A DNA stretch of 64,000 nucleotides from Persicaria tinctoria (lineage: Eukaryota > Streptophyta > Magnoliopsida > Caryophyllales > Polygonaceae). Of the stretch, positions 30,851-42,644 are shown in pieces (within the stretch, counting starts at the first letter, position 1; each line of letters starts with the position of its first letter). Where the stretch lies: positions 85,483,850-85,547,849 of the forward strand of contig JBANSL010000006.1 of assembly GCA_037127255.1 (NCBI GenBank), read 5' to 3'. Both the position numbers and the translations under genes were made by a program. The notes beneath the pieces are model-generated. The model saw only the letters and a program-made list of their open reading frames with translations, did no database searches and was not told the DNA's origin.

Positions 30851-32158
30851 ATGGGGAGTAAAGGGAAAGGGATCCATCCGACGGAGGATGAAGCAGTAGT
30901 CATTGAGGGGGATAAAGCGATCGGTGATGATGTGTCAGTACATGCCAAGATGTCGCTTATCGGAACGGTTTTGTCAAGTAGGGCACCCAATGCACAAGCA
31001 CTGAAGACGACTATGAAGGGAGCATGGCGTGTCAGACAAGGATTTATTTTTTGAGAGATAAAGGAGAACCTTTTTAGTTTTCAATTCAGTGCAGCGGAGG
31101 ATAAAGAGAGGGTGATCAACGGCGGCCCATGGTCTTTCGACAGGGCGCTGCTGGTCTTAAAGGAGCCGGGACTGGAGCAGACGTCGGCAATTAGCTTCAC
31201 AAAGAGTGCATTCTGGATTCGGGTGTACGACCTACCGCTTGCGGCGTACACGAAAACCATGGCGGAGGCGATAGGACAGGTTTTCGGAGGGATTGTGGAA
31301 TTGGATGAGGATGATCTAATGTCGTGTAGTAGATTTCTCCGAATGAAAGTGATGATCGATCTCCAGAAACCGCTGCGCAGAGGGATGATGATCACATTTG
31401 GAGGTAAGCGGATATGGGTTGAGATTAAGTATGAACGACTTCCTAATTTCTGCTATACGTGTGGACGACTGGGACATACGGAGATGGAATGTGTGATCAC
31501 GGAAGGAGAGAAGTACAAGGGAGAGTATGGGGATTGGATGAGGGCTTCACCGATCAAAGTTATTAGGGAGAAAAGCAGTGTTGATAGGGAGGAAGAGCGA
31601 AGAGTGCTTGATAAGGTCAGAGGGCGAGTGTCAATCGTCGGAGAAGTTGAGAATAAGGTGGGGAGGAGGAAGACGGTGATAGAGATACTTGAGGAGGAAG
31701 AGGCGGAGGATATGGAAAAGGATAAAGAGGAGAGGGAGTTGGGAGGAGAGGGTGCTGAGGTTTTGGAAAGAGTGAGTCAAGTCACACTAGTGGAGGAAGT
31801 AGTGAAGAGTGAGGATAGGGTTAGCTCAAACAAGGGAAAGAGGGAGTAGACGGTCAGGGATGAGGGTCTGGAGAGGGTGTATACAAAAAATAAAGAGGGA
31901 GGAGGAAGCAAGGTTAAAGGAGGATGGAAGAGAGCTGCTAGAAGTGGCATTGTGGTAGGGTATGATGGAAATGAACTGGGGATTTCGGGAACCAAGAGGA
32001 AGGGAGGCGAGCTCAGTGAGGAGGGCTTGACGGGGGGGAATCTGGAAGATAATATGAGGGATGTTGAAGGGGATCGAACCAAAAAAGTGAGGCTCGAGGA
32101 AAACCTAAACCATCAAACTATATCGGCCGGGGAGTTTATCCCCCGCCGGGAGCCATGA
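30851..32158 (+). pseudogene. LINE ORF1, DUF4283/CCHC RNA-binding protein
   Basis: This encodes the nucleic-acid-binding partner of plant L1-type LINEs. One frame runs from the ATG at 30851 to a TGA at 32156-32158 (435 codons), broken by TGA at 31052-31054 and TAG at 31847-31849. It contains a DUF4283-type region (INGGPWSFDRALLVL, SFTKSAFWIRVYDLPLAAYT), then a CCHC zinc knuckle (CYTCGRLGHTEMEC) and a long Glu/Lys/Arg-rich tail. Its final TGA overlaps the ORF2 start codon as ATGA, which suggests that ORF2 is translated by termination and reinitiation. Confidence 0.9.
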
Positions 32159-35100
32159 ATTGCATAAGCTATAACTGCCGGGGATTGGGGGAGGCCCGTG
32201 CAGTTAAGAAACTTACTATGATGGTAAGTAGAGAGGCCCCGAAGGTTCTCTTTCTCATGGAAACAAAGAGTGGGAGGGAGAGAATGGAGGAAATAAGGGT
32301 GAGACTTGGATTTCATGGGCTGTTTGTTGTGAATAGTTTGGGGAGGTCGGGGGGTTTGGCGCTATTCTGGGAGGAAGATTGGGATGTGACTATCAACTCG
32401 TACACCCAACACCACATTGATGCAAATGTCAAGATGGGGGACGGAAGGTGTTGGAGAGTGACTGGATTGTATGGTTGGCCAGAAAGTCAGAATAAGCGCC
32501 ATACTTTGGGACTTTTAAAGAGGCTACATGAGGATGACATGGCACCTTGGTTATGCATGGGTGACTTCAATTTATTTACGACCTTGGCGGATAAGCAAGG
32601 GGGTAGGCCTCCTAACGTGGATGAGTTGATAGAGTTCAGAGAGACGATTGAGGCGTGTGAGTTTCACGATATACCGTTCTCCGGTAGCCGCTTCACATGG
32701 GACAACAAAAGGGAGGGTGAAGCGTTCATTCAAGAACGGTTAGATATGGCTTTTGGTAATGAAAGATTGCTGGAGATGTTCTCGGCAGTGAGGGTTAAGC
32801 ACTTAGAGAGGTGCCATTCGGATCATGCTCCAATAAAAGTCTGTTTACAAGGGTTGGATGCTGATAACAACAACAAGGGAGACCGGGCTTTCAGGTTTGA
32901 AGCCATGTGGCTCACTGAGGAAGATAGCATGGAAGTAATTTTGAATGCCTGGACGAATCCGGGCAGCTCCTTTGCAGCGCCAGGAATAGGGGGGGAAATT
33001 GAGAGGTGTGCTGGAGACTTAAATGATTGGGACAAAGTTTGGTTCGGCAATTTGAGGGAGGAGTTGAGGAAAATTAGAAAAGAATTGGCTGAGTTTAGCA
33101 ACAAGGGCATGACGGGGAACATGGTCAGGGAGAGGAGAGAGCTGGAGGCGAGGGAGAGGGTACTTATGGACAGAGAGGAAATCATGTGGTTTCAAAGAGC
33201 AAGGGCGAATGAGTTTCGGTGCGGAGACAGAAACACAAGTTTTTTTCATAAGAAGGCATCTGGACGGAACAAAAGGAATAGGGTCCGGAAGCTTGTTGGG
33301 GATGACGGTAGGGATGAATATATTTGGGCGGGGAAAGCATCGATAGCAGTCGATTACTTTTGCAAACTCTTCGAATCTGATGCCTCGGCAAACCCTGACA
33401 CGGCTACTCAAGGAATTGAGCCCCTCGTGATGGCGGAGGATAACCATGAGCTGACACGTCCCTTCACTGCAGGAGAGGTAAAATCTGCCCTCTTTTCAAT
33501 GCATCCCACAAAAGCTCCGGGGCCGGATGGCATGCCTGCACTTTTCTTTCAAAAGTGTTGGCATATCATCGGACCCGATGTCACAAAGTTTGTTCTTGAT
33601 TGTCTGAATGGGCAGCCGATTCCGGAAGGATTGAATCACACATTTATAACCCTAATCCCTAAGGTGTCGGACCCATGCAGAATGAAGGACCTGAGACCTA
33701 TTAGTTTATGTAATGTTTTATATAAGATCATTTCCAAAGTACTAACCAATAGGTTGAAGACGGTCCTTGCAAAGTTGGTAGCTCCCAGCCAGAGTGCTTT
33801 TGTTCCAGGTAGACTCATTACGGACAACGTCCTCTCTGCGTTCGAAGTGTTCCATTACATGAAGACAAGGAGGGGAAAGAAGGGGTATATGGCCATGAAG
33901 CTTGACATGGCGAAGGCATATGACCGAGTCGAGTGGGGCTTCCTAGAGCACTGCATGAGGCGGTTCGGGTTTGAGGAGAGATGGATCGAGCTGATCATGG
34001 GGTGTGTGAAGTCAGTGACGTTCTCGGTCTTGGTGGAGGGAGCGCCGACGCGGAGGTTCAAGCCTGGCAGAGGGTTGCGGCAAGGCGATCCGCTATCTCC
34101 CTATCTTTTCCTCTTATGTGCGGAAGGGCTTTCTGGCATGCTTCGAGTTGCGGAAACCCACAATCAGCTCGAAGGGATTCGCATCTCGCCCAGGGCACCA
34201 TCGATCTCTCACTTATTTTTTGCTGATGACTGTGTTTTGTTTTTGCGAGCTTCCTGCCAACAGAGCGAGAAAGTGATGAACATCCTCCATACTTATGGAG
34301 CGGCGTCAGGTCAGCGGGTGAATTTCTCCAAATCAGAACTTTCTTTCAGCAAGAATGTTAGCGCAGAGCTGAGATGTGCCATTCAGAGATCAACGAATAT
34401 TAGGGAGGTGTCCAAACACGACAAGTACTTGGGGCTGCCAACCATGGTCGGAAGATCGAAAAAGGTAATTTTCCAGCAATTGAAGGAGCGGGTTTGGAAG
34501 AAGATGAAAGGATGGAAAGAGAAGACGTTATCGAGAGCAGGAAAGGAGGTGTTGATTAAGTCCGTGGCGCAGGCTATACCAACCTACACAATGTCGTGTT
34601 TCAAGATCCCGGACGGGCTGTGCAATGAATTGGAGATGTTGATGAGCAACTTTTGGTGGGGTGAGAAGGAAGGCAAGCAAAGCACGCATTGGATGAGTTC
34701 GAAGCGTATGTGTAAGCCAAAGTGTGACGGGGGCATGGGATTTAGGGACCTAGAATGCTTCAATTTGGCAATGCTTGCTCGGCAGGCTTGGAGATTGATC
34801 CAGGAACCCGAGTCACTGCTTGCACGGCTGCTCAAGGCCAAGTACTACCCCCGGGTGTCCTTATTGGAGGCGCCAGTTGGTTATCAGCCGAGCTACACAT
34901 GGCGTAGCCTGCTAGCGGGCCGGGATATGCTAAAGGAGGGTCTGACCTGGTGCATTGGCAATGGGTCGGGAGTGAGCGTATGGGAGGACAGATGGCTCCC
35001 GAATACAGCAAGTGGACGAGTACTAGGTAACTTCCACGGAGGAGATGCTGATTTGAAGGTGCTCGACCTGATTGACTAGGAATTGGAGCGATGGGACGAG

Positions 35101-36210
35101 GAAGAGGTTAGATGGTTGCTCTTGCCAGTAGATGCGGAGAAGGTGTTGAGCATCCGATTGAGCAATGTGGATGTGAGTGATAGGCTGATTTGGAGGTTCA
35201 CAAAGGATGGTTTGTTCTCGGTGCGATCGGTATATCATATGATCAAGAGCCTAAAAGAGGAGGGGGGTAGGGGAGTCGGGCAATCGGACTCGAGCGTGAC
35301 ACAGAGGACGTGGAAGGCCCTTTGGAAGCTGAAGATGATGCCAAAAATCACCTCCTTTGTGTGGAGAGCGGCTAGAGAAATATTGCCTTGTAAGGGCAAT
35401 TTGTACAGGAGAAAGATGGTAGCGGATCCTCTCTGTGAAATTTGTGGCCGTATGGAGACAGGCTTTCATGCGCTCTTTGAATGCCCTCATGCTCGTGCTC
35501 TATGGCGACTCTTACCAGCTTTGGAAAAACGCTGGAGTGTGGGGAATTCGGTATACGAGTTCTTCATGCTAGTGTTCACCAAAGGCAATGAGGAGGAGTG
35601 ACGCATGTGGTCGATGCTGCTTTGGCAGGCATGGGAGGCAAGGAATAGGTGGATTTTTGAAAGGAAGAGGAAGGAGCCGAAGGAATTGATCGCTAATGTC
35701 CAGCAACTGTTGAGTGAGTTCCTTAGCTACACTGACCCATCGGCACCAGCTCAGGCTGCAGCACCAAAGCCGGGGGACGAGAGATGGAGCAAGCCGGCGC
35801 CGGGGATGATCAAAATCAATTGCGACGCTTCTATTTCGTCGGACGGTAGTGCAGGCATCGGTTTCGTAGTGCGAAACGATAGGGGAGATTTTGTGTTTGC
35901 AGGACACAAGGGCGTACAACCTTCCGAGGATATCGAGTTAGTGGAAGCTGAGAGTATGGTGTGGGCGCTTGGTAGAGCTAAGGAGAGAGGCTACAGGCGG
36001 GCACAGGTGGAGTCAGATTGCTTGTGCTTAATCTCTAAGCTCAATGGAAGCTATAGTGGAATGGGAGCACTGCGGAACTTAATAGAGAACATAAAGCAGT
36101 TGGCTGGAGCCTTTGAGACAATTCTGTGGACGCATGTGCGGAGAAAAGGAAACTATGTTGCTCACGAATTGGCCAGAGTTAGACCCATTCCGGATACTTT
36201 ATTTTTTTGA
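32155..36210 (+). pseudogene. LINE ORF2: endonuclease, reverse transcriptase, zinc finger, RNase H
   Basis: ORF2 nicks the target and copies the RNA. The single frame has an apurinic-type endonuclease (residues about 1-235: ISYNCRGLG, ETKSG, GLYGWPES, CMGDFN, CHSDHAPI), then reverse transcriptase (KAPGPDGMPA, DLRPISLCNVLYKIISK, QSAFVPGRLITDN, KLDMAKAYDRVEW, LRQGDPLSPYLFLLC, catalytic FADD at 34219-34230). A zinc-binding zf-RVT region follows (CEICGRMETGFHALFECPHA) and then a plant-type RNase H (INCDASISSDGSAGIGF, EAESMVWAL, ESDCLCLI). In-frame stops are TAG at 35077-35079 and TGA at 35599-35601, both consistent with C-to-T or G-to-A change. Without them the frame is 1351 codons. Confidence 0.92.
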
Positions 36211-36295
36211 TATTTCTGGTTTACCTCAATTTGTATTAGACAAGCTTTGGGGAGATGCTGAATAAAATTTGATTGACTTGATCTCAAAAAAAAAA

Positions 36296-36314
36296 ATACT
36301 AACAATACGAAGCA
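36296..36314. repeat. LINE target duplication, right copy
   Basis: This 19-bp copy follows the A-run and equals 30639-30657. Confidence 0.93.
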
Positions 36315-36711
36315 CCCATTGAGTTCCAAACATTGGTCAGGACTTACTTCAAAAGTAAGAAAAGATACTAGATTCTTGAGGTAGCTCTCAAAGAGGCCAA
36401 TTGGTCACGTACATGCATTCTCAACAAGACATCAACAAACCTAAAGCATTTATATAGACCTGCAGTAGAGAGAAGATAAGCAAAAATGTTGTTTGAATGA
36501 AACACGCACACCCACGCATGAATCTAGTATCTTCTCTCAAAAAGAAAAATGGATCTTTGTATGTTACAGATGCGAGACGGTGGATTAGCTGCTAGGGGGT
36601 GAGACAAATCAAATGTTGTTTGAATGAAAAACACACACCCACGCAATAAAAGTTCACATTTACAAGGATGTCAAAAGCAGCATCTGGGCGACATCGGAGA
36701 CGACCGTCAGA
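36315..36711. other. Unassigned sequence with a direct repeat
   Basis: This is the continuation of the locus split by the LINE. ATGTTGTTTGAATGAAA followed by a CACACCCACGCA block occurs at about 36487 and again at about 36612. No gene is seen. Confidence 0.45.
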
Positions 36712-37023
36712 GGTGGAGACAAGGCCGTTCCGTTACATTTTGAGGCCTTATGGAACTAATATGTTGAGGCCTTTTTTTTATTAATTACCTATCATTGAGT
36801 TTGAAAATGAACAATTACAATGGTTAAATATTTGTGACAGTAATAAAAAATATTGGAATGCTGTGACTTTTTTTTTTGGAAAATAATGGAAACTAGCTGT
36901 TGTTGTAATTTTTTGTGGAAAAAAAGGAGTTGCCTGATGTTAGAGAGATTTGAACTCGGTCAAATCCGGAATGGAACAAAAAAAAAAAGGAAGTTACCTC
37001 TGCTAGTAGAATCGAACTTTGGG

Positions 37024-37270
<247 letters not shown>

Positions 37271-37507
37271 TGGGTTCAGGTAAGAAGCATCCCAAAAGTG
37301 AGAAGGAAAGAAGTAATCTGATTGGTCCAAACGGATTAAAATAATATAAATTCATCTGAAATAACGCGTCCCCAAAAAAATATTTTCGCGCGTCCCTAGC
37401 AGATCCCAATGCACTCCTCACTCCCCCAGTCGCACCGCCCAGCGTGTTGCACACGCGCTCCCACTGGCCCGCTCTTCATTGCTTAATTCACAAAATGAAT
37501 ACAGTAA

Positions 37508-37580
37508 TTAATTTAGTAGACTTGGGGAATTGAACCTTAACGTCTTGCTTTCAACTTAAACGTGAAACCATTATACCAAA
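37508..37580 (-). other. Possible tRNA-like boxes inside the TIR element
   Basis: On the minus strand TGGTATAATGG (A-box like) is followed after about 31 nt by GGTTCAATTCC (B-box like). The T-arm pairs only partly. It is probably a decayed tRNA-derived piece. Confidence 0.35.
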
Positions 37581-37799
37581 CCTCATTTCTTGATAGTAAT
37601 GCGTATTCTTTTTATTTTACTCTCTTTTTATGGTTATTATAAAAATTCAATTAACACCTTTAATTTATATTTTTTTCCAAATTGTAATTAAAATATTGTC
37701 ATCTAATTTATTTAATTACACCTTAATAGACATGTTAAAATAAATATCACCCCAAAAAATTAAAAAAAAATTACGAATTTTTATTTTTTTAAAAGAATA

Positions 37800-38400
37800 A
37801 TAAATATATTAAAGTCATTATTTCTTGAACCACTACTCTTTATTACATAAACCTATACAATTTATTTCATGAACCGCTACTATTTAATAATTGTAAAATT
37901 TTCATTCTTCTTTTATTTTCTTTTAATGTTTATTTTATAATTATTTATTTATTTTAATTATTTATTTCATGAACCAATAATATTTATTTGATGAACCACT
38001 ACTCTTTATTTCATGAAACACTATAATTTATTTCATAAACCACTACTATTCAATAATTGTAAAATTTTCATTCATTTTTATTTTCTTTTAATGTTTTTAT
38101 AATTAATTAATTATTTTTTCAAATAAAATGATTCATGAACCACTACTCTTTATTTGATGAACCACTACTATTTAATTCATGAACCACTACTCTTTATTTC
38201 ATCAACCACTAGAATTTATTTCATGAATCTCTACTATTTAATAATTGTAATATTTTATTCTTCTTTTCTTTTCTTTTAATGTTTATTTTTAATTATTGAT
38301 TTATTTATTTTTAAAATAAAATGGTTCATGAACTAATACTATTTATTTTATGAACCAATGTTATTTATTTGATGAACCACTACTCTTTATTTCATGAACG
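37800..38400 (+). repeat. Array 1: ATGAACCACTACTCTTTATTT-type repeats
   Basis: Imperfect 20-30 bp repeats carry the core GAACCACT or close variants on the plus strand, mixed with AT-rich spacers and longer-period copies (the block around AATAATTGTAA recurs near 37890, 38055 and 38240). Confidence 0.8.
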
Positions 38401-39300
38401 ACTAGAATTTATGAAGTGGTTCATGAAGCTATAAAGAAGTGGTTCATGCAGTTATAAAGAAGTGATTTGTGAAGATATAAAGAAGTGGTTCATGAAGATA
38501 TAAAGAAGTGGTTCATCAAGCTATAAAGATGTTATCAAGAAGTGGTTTATCAAGTTATCAAGAAGTGATTCATCAAGCACAAAAGAAGTTGTTCATGAAG
38601 CTATAAAGAAATTGTTTATGAAGTTATCAAAAAGTGGTTCATCAAGCTATAAAAAAGTGGTTCATGGGGCTATAAGAAGTGGTTCATCAAACTATAAGAA
38701 AGTTATCAAGAAGTGGTTTATCAAGTTATCAAGAAGTGGTTCATCAAGCTATAAAGAATTGGTTCATCAAGCTATAAGATGTTATCAAGATGTGGTTCAT
38801 CAAGCTATAAGGATGTTGTTAAGAAGTGGTTCATCAAGTTATAAAGAAGTGGTTCATCAAGTTGTAAATAAGTGGTTAATCAAGTTACAAAGAAGTGGTT
38901 CATCAAGCTATAAAGATGTTATTAAGAAGTGGTTCATCAAGTTATCAAGAAGTGGTCTATCAAGTTATTAAGAAGTGGTTCATCAAGCTATAAAGAAATG
39001 GTTCGTGAAGCTATAAAGAAGTACTTCATCAAGTTATCAAGAAGTGGTTCATTAAGCTATAAAAGAGTGGTTTATGGGCCTATAAGAAGTGGTTCATCAA
39101 GTTATCAAGAAGTGGTTCATCAAGTTATAAAGAAGTTATCAAGAAATGATTCATCAAGTTATCAAAAAGTGGTTCATCAAGCTATAAATAAGAGGTTCAT
39201 GAAGCTATAGAGAAGTGGTTCGTCAAGTTATCAAGAAGTGGTTCATCAAGCTATACAGAAGTGGTTCATGGGCCTATAAGAAGTGGTTCATGAGCATATT
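38401..39300 (-). repeat. Array 2: AAGAAGTGGTTCATCAAGCTAT repeats
   Basis: About 900 bp of 22-25 bp units carry the same core on the opposite strand (AGTGGTTC, about twenty copies), joined by AAGCTATAA or AAGTTATC. Open frames rich in SGSSSYK follow from unit length and are not taken as genes. Confidence 0.85.
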
Positions 39301-39620
39301 CGGTCACTGAACCAACCTCTATTTAGTCATTGAATCAACCTCTATTTAGTCAATGAACCAACCTATTTATTAATTGAACCAACCTCTATTTAGACACTGA
39401 ACCAACCTATTTAGTCACTGAACTAACCTCTATTTAGACACTGAACCAACCTATTTAGTCACTGAACCAACCTATATTTAATAACCGAATCAACCTCTAG
39501 TTAGTCACTGAACCAACCACTATTTAGTCATTGAACCAACATATTTAGTCACTGAACCAACCTCTATTTAGTCACTGAACCACTCTATTTGACCACTGAA
39601 CCACTCTTTATATATGTGTT
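39300..39620 (+). repeat. Array 3: TTTAGTCACTGAACCAACCTCTA repeats
   Basis: About a dozen units of 20-24 bp carry GAACCAAC or GAACCACT on the plus strand. They differ from arrays 1 and 4 but share the core. Confidence 0.82.
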
Positions 39621-39759
39621 GAACCAATTGTAATAAAATTAATGAACCACTTATATATCTTTCATGAGACACTATATATTTTGTCACTAAACCACTTTCA
39701 ATTATACGTTCTAAACCAATTGCAATAAAATTAATGACAAAATAGCAATTCAAATTAAT

Positions 39760-39965
39760 GACAAAACCCTGAACCACTTATTCATAAAACCCTGAACCAT
39801 TTGGTATAAAAAGTCTGAACCACTTGGTTTAAAACCCTGAACCACTTGGTACAAAAAACCCCGAACCACTTAGTTTAAAACCCTGAACCACTGGGTACAA
39901 AAATCCCCGAATCACTTAGTTTAAAATCCTGAACCACTTGGTATAAAAACGTTGAACCACTCCAT
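39760..39965 (+). repeat. Array 4: AAAACCCTGAACCACTTGGT repeats
   Basis: About nine units of 20-24 bp with the core GAACCACTT follow each other directly, ending before the AT-rich stretch at 39966. Confidence 0.82.
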
Positions 39966-40703
39966 ATTTTTCACTTCGTAGTTCAGACTTTTTACATTTA
40001 ATTTTTTTTGACATATTTGCAATAAGATTTTACATTTAATTTTTTTTGTTAATTACAGTAAAAATGAAATTGAAATAAAACTAAAAGGGCATATTTGCAA
40101 TCGGATTTTTTTTAGCCCCAAACTCCCAATTCATTAGGCCTAGAATTTGCTAAACAATGTGCTATTGAATTTGCTTTGCCGGCGCACCCACGACCACCTG
40201 CCATCGGATTTCGATTTACAAGTTACTCAATTAATTTCAACAATTCAATTTGTTAATTTGGTACTGTAAAAAAATAACTGTAAAATTTCAACATTGATCA
40301 GCCGGGACGGAGGAACTGATCGATGTCGCGGAGAACATCTTGGACGACGGAGACGGGGGCGGCGGTGATGGGAGGGAGGAAGGAGGAGGAGGAGCGGGAT
40401 CGGAGGGAGGCATCATCCCTAGCCTTCATACCGTCCGGCGACCTCGATCCAGAATCCGTGAAAGTAGCCGATCGATTTCTACCGATTGTGGATGAATAGA
40501 ATGGAGAGAGGGAGATCCGATTCAGAGGTGATGGAGATACAAGAAGGCCGACCTTCGGTTGCTCAGGAAGAGAGGCACGCAAATAGGGAAGAAAGAGAGG
40601 CACGCAACTATTAGGGATAAATGAAGCGCGTGAGCACCCTTTTAATTTAAACAATCAAATCACTTCTTTCCTTCTCACCGGTATATACTATTCTCACTTG
40701 AAC

Positions 40704-40829
<126 letters not shown>

Positions 40830-40910
40830 ACCTACCCGAGGCCCACAAAATTTTGAGACCCCGTGCGATTGCACACTTCGCACAGGCCACGGATCGGCCC
40901 TGGGTGGAGA

Positions 40911-41481
40911 GAGGCTCCTATTGGTTGGGTCGCGCCGGTATCGGAGAGAACCCAACATCGTGTTTTGTGTCCCAGTCTCCCAGGTGTGCTCGTATATCGG
41001 CACCGTCGTGGGCTCGTCTGGGTGGAGGCAGAATATAGAAGGAAGAACGTGAGAGGGGCTGAGGGGGAAAGCAGAGAGCGAGGGAGGTCGGAGCTCAGAA
41101 TATACGGGGAGGGGGTTAATTAATATAGGGGTAAATTTGGTATTTTGAAAAAAAAATTGGACATTTACCAAAAGGGGAGATTAGAGTGGACATTTAGCAA
41201 AAAAGTTATACGAAAATAGACATTTAACCAAATTATTTCAAACGGTTAGAAGTTGAGTAGATATAGAAAGGAAATGAATGAAAAAAAAATTAATGTATTT
41301 TCTTCAAATGATATGTTAAATAAAAATTTAATCTATAATCGTTAAACAAAAATCATACTTTGGATAATTTAATAAGATTATTATATTTTGATGTATATAA
41401 ACCAAAATTTTGAATTTGTTTATATGTATATAGATAAATTAATAAAATTTAATGGCTATGTGTGTGTCTATATATATATAT
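40911..41481. other. Unassigned sequence
   Basis: The first 200 bp are GC-rich and the rest AT-rich. Short frames (such as 40853-41123 on plus) match no family I recognise. No gene is supported. Confidence 0.4.
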
Positions 41482-41779
41482 AGTAAGGATCATATGTACT
41501 CAGCCCTTAACGTGTATCATGTACACAAATCTGGGCCATTGAATTAAGAAGATCAACGGATGAGATTAAAAATAACTTCTGATTATTCGATGGTATTGAG
41601 AGATTATTCAGTAGAATGAAGTTATTCAGTGGTATTGGGTGATTATTCGGTAGAATAAAATTTATATTTTTTTACAGATGAATAATTACGTGAAAACAGA
41701 TGAATAATCATGAACAAATAGATGAATAATTTCTGAGTACATGATACACGTTAAGGGTTGAGTACACCGGAACCAACCC

Positions 41780-41783
<4 letters not shown>
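41482..41783. mobile_element. Small MITE in a TA tract
   Basis: Inverted arms TGTACTCAGCCCTTAACGTG (from 41496) and its near-exact complement (about 41742-41765) continue through TATCATGTAC. They border a 200-bp interior with GTTATTCAGTGGTATTG repeats. The element lies between TATATA (41468-41481) and a longer TA tract (41783-41832). It has no coding capacity. Confidence 0.72.

Positions 41784-41832
<49 letters not shown>
41783..41832. repeat. (TA)n microsatellite
   Basis: About 50 bp of TA repeats lie between the MITE and a sequence beginning AGGTAAGAGTTCAAATGA. That sequence resembles the left end of the 3.4-kb TIR element. Confidence 0.95.
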
Positions 41833-41834
<2 letters not shown>

Positions 41835-42293
41835 TAAGAGTTCAAATGAAAATGACTCTTAAAGTAAATGAGCCTTATTTTCGGGTTTGGGCTACGGGTC
41901 TGCTCATTTTTTAACAAAAAAAAAGTGGACCTCGCTTCTAAAGCCTACTACGTCGCCTCTGAGAGGCTCCCTTTGGAAGAGGACGACGCTAGCGCTAGTG
42001 GATTGGGCTCGCTGAGTGCGGAATTCGAGAGTGCTCAGAGAGCTTGCGCTCCGAATATTTGAGAAATCTCCGCTCGCTTCAACTCTGGCCACCGCCCTCG
42101 CCGAATCCCTAAGCCTAGGGTGCACCAACCTCCTTCCCTCTCCAGATCTTCATTTTCGACCTCCAAAGCTTGAACCAAGCATCCAGCCACCTCTAATCAT
42201 CTCCATGTTCCCCTATTAATGGAAGTTTCTCTATTTCTCTCGCCCCAATTATGAAAGCAATTGAAATTGTGATGATGTTGCCTATTTGCATAG

Positions 42294-42415
42294 ATTTCCC
42301 ATTCGAGTTCCGAGCTCTAGAGGTGATGCTAGAAGGTATATGCAGTTTCCTGGATTCTCGTACCAACAAGTTGGAAACTACAACTTATCATGCTTTAGAT
42401 GAGCTCACTTCTAAG
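42294..42415 (+). pseudogene. Exon fragment of an MRS2/CorA-type magnesium transporter
   Basis: The translated segment [20 protein letters not shown] and the following TKLET-type stretch ending ALDELTSK match the helical cytoplasmic region of plant MRS2/MGT magnesium transporters, which carry (L)PFEFRALE and LDELTSK motifs. The exon is bounded by a pyrimidine-rich 3' splice site ending TTTGCATAG (AG at 42292-42293) and by a 5' splice site AAG/GTAAG (after 42415). It is therefore a genomic copy, not a retrocopy. The upstream mitochondrial-type or nucleotide-binding parts and the downstream GMN transmembrane part are not found nearby. I read it as an isolated captured or decayed exon. Confidence 0.8.
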
Positions 42416-42640
42416 GTAAGATCCTCTGGTTTGTATAATTTTTTCGGTATTGTCGAGTAGTTTCGTTGGGATGATTGTTTTCTTGAACTGATTAGGTCTT
42501 GTAGTTGCTTTTTTCCGACCTGCTTGCTATCTTAATTATGAATCTGTTTTAAGAAAATGAGATTGAAATTAAATGATTGATAGGCTAAGTGAATACGGTC
42601 TGTTGTTAAGAGGATTTCGAGTTATGAAATACATATAAAA
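42416..42640. other. Possible MRS2 intron remnant and unassigned sequence
   Basis: The sequence after the splice donor is AT-rich and intron-like. No following MRS2 exon was found up to the repeat block. Confidence 0.35.
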
Positions 42641-42644
42641 TATG

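Larger units (their letters stand above)
30658..36295 (+). mobile_element. Full-length L1-type LINE
   Basis: This is a 5.6-kb plus-strand non-LTR retrotransposon with 5' leader, ORF1, ORF2, a short 3' UTR with AATAAA (36261-36266) and an A-run at 36286-36296. It is flanked by a perfect 19-bp target duplication. The full-length form and perfect duplication indicate a recent insertion, yet four in-frame stops make it inactive. Confidence 0.93.

Noticed and set aside
38612..39210. Open frames rich in SGSSSYKEVVHQ
   Set aside because: They follow from the repeat unit of array 2. No start context, no homologous protein, and the same region reads equally well in other frames.
38401..39300. CRISPR-like appearance of regular repeats
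   Set aside because: Units are contiguous tandem copies without unique spacers, in a plant transposon context.
40298..40654. 119-codon minus-strand frame in the GC-rich end of the 3.4-kb TIR element
   Set aside because: Considered as a captured gene fragment, but I recognise no family and the Ser/Arg-rich composition can arise from GC-rich DNA. Left as unidentified within the element.
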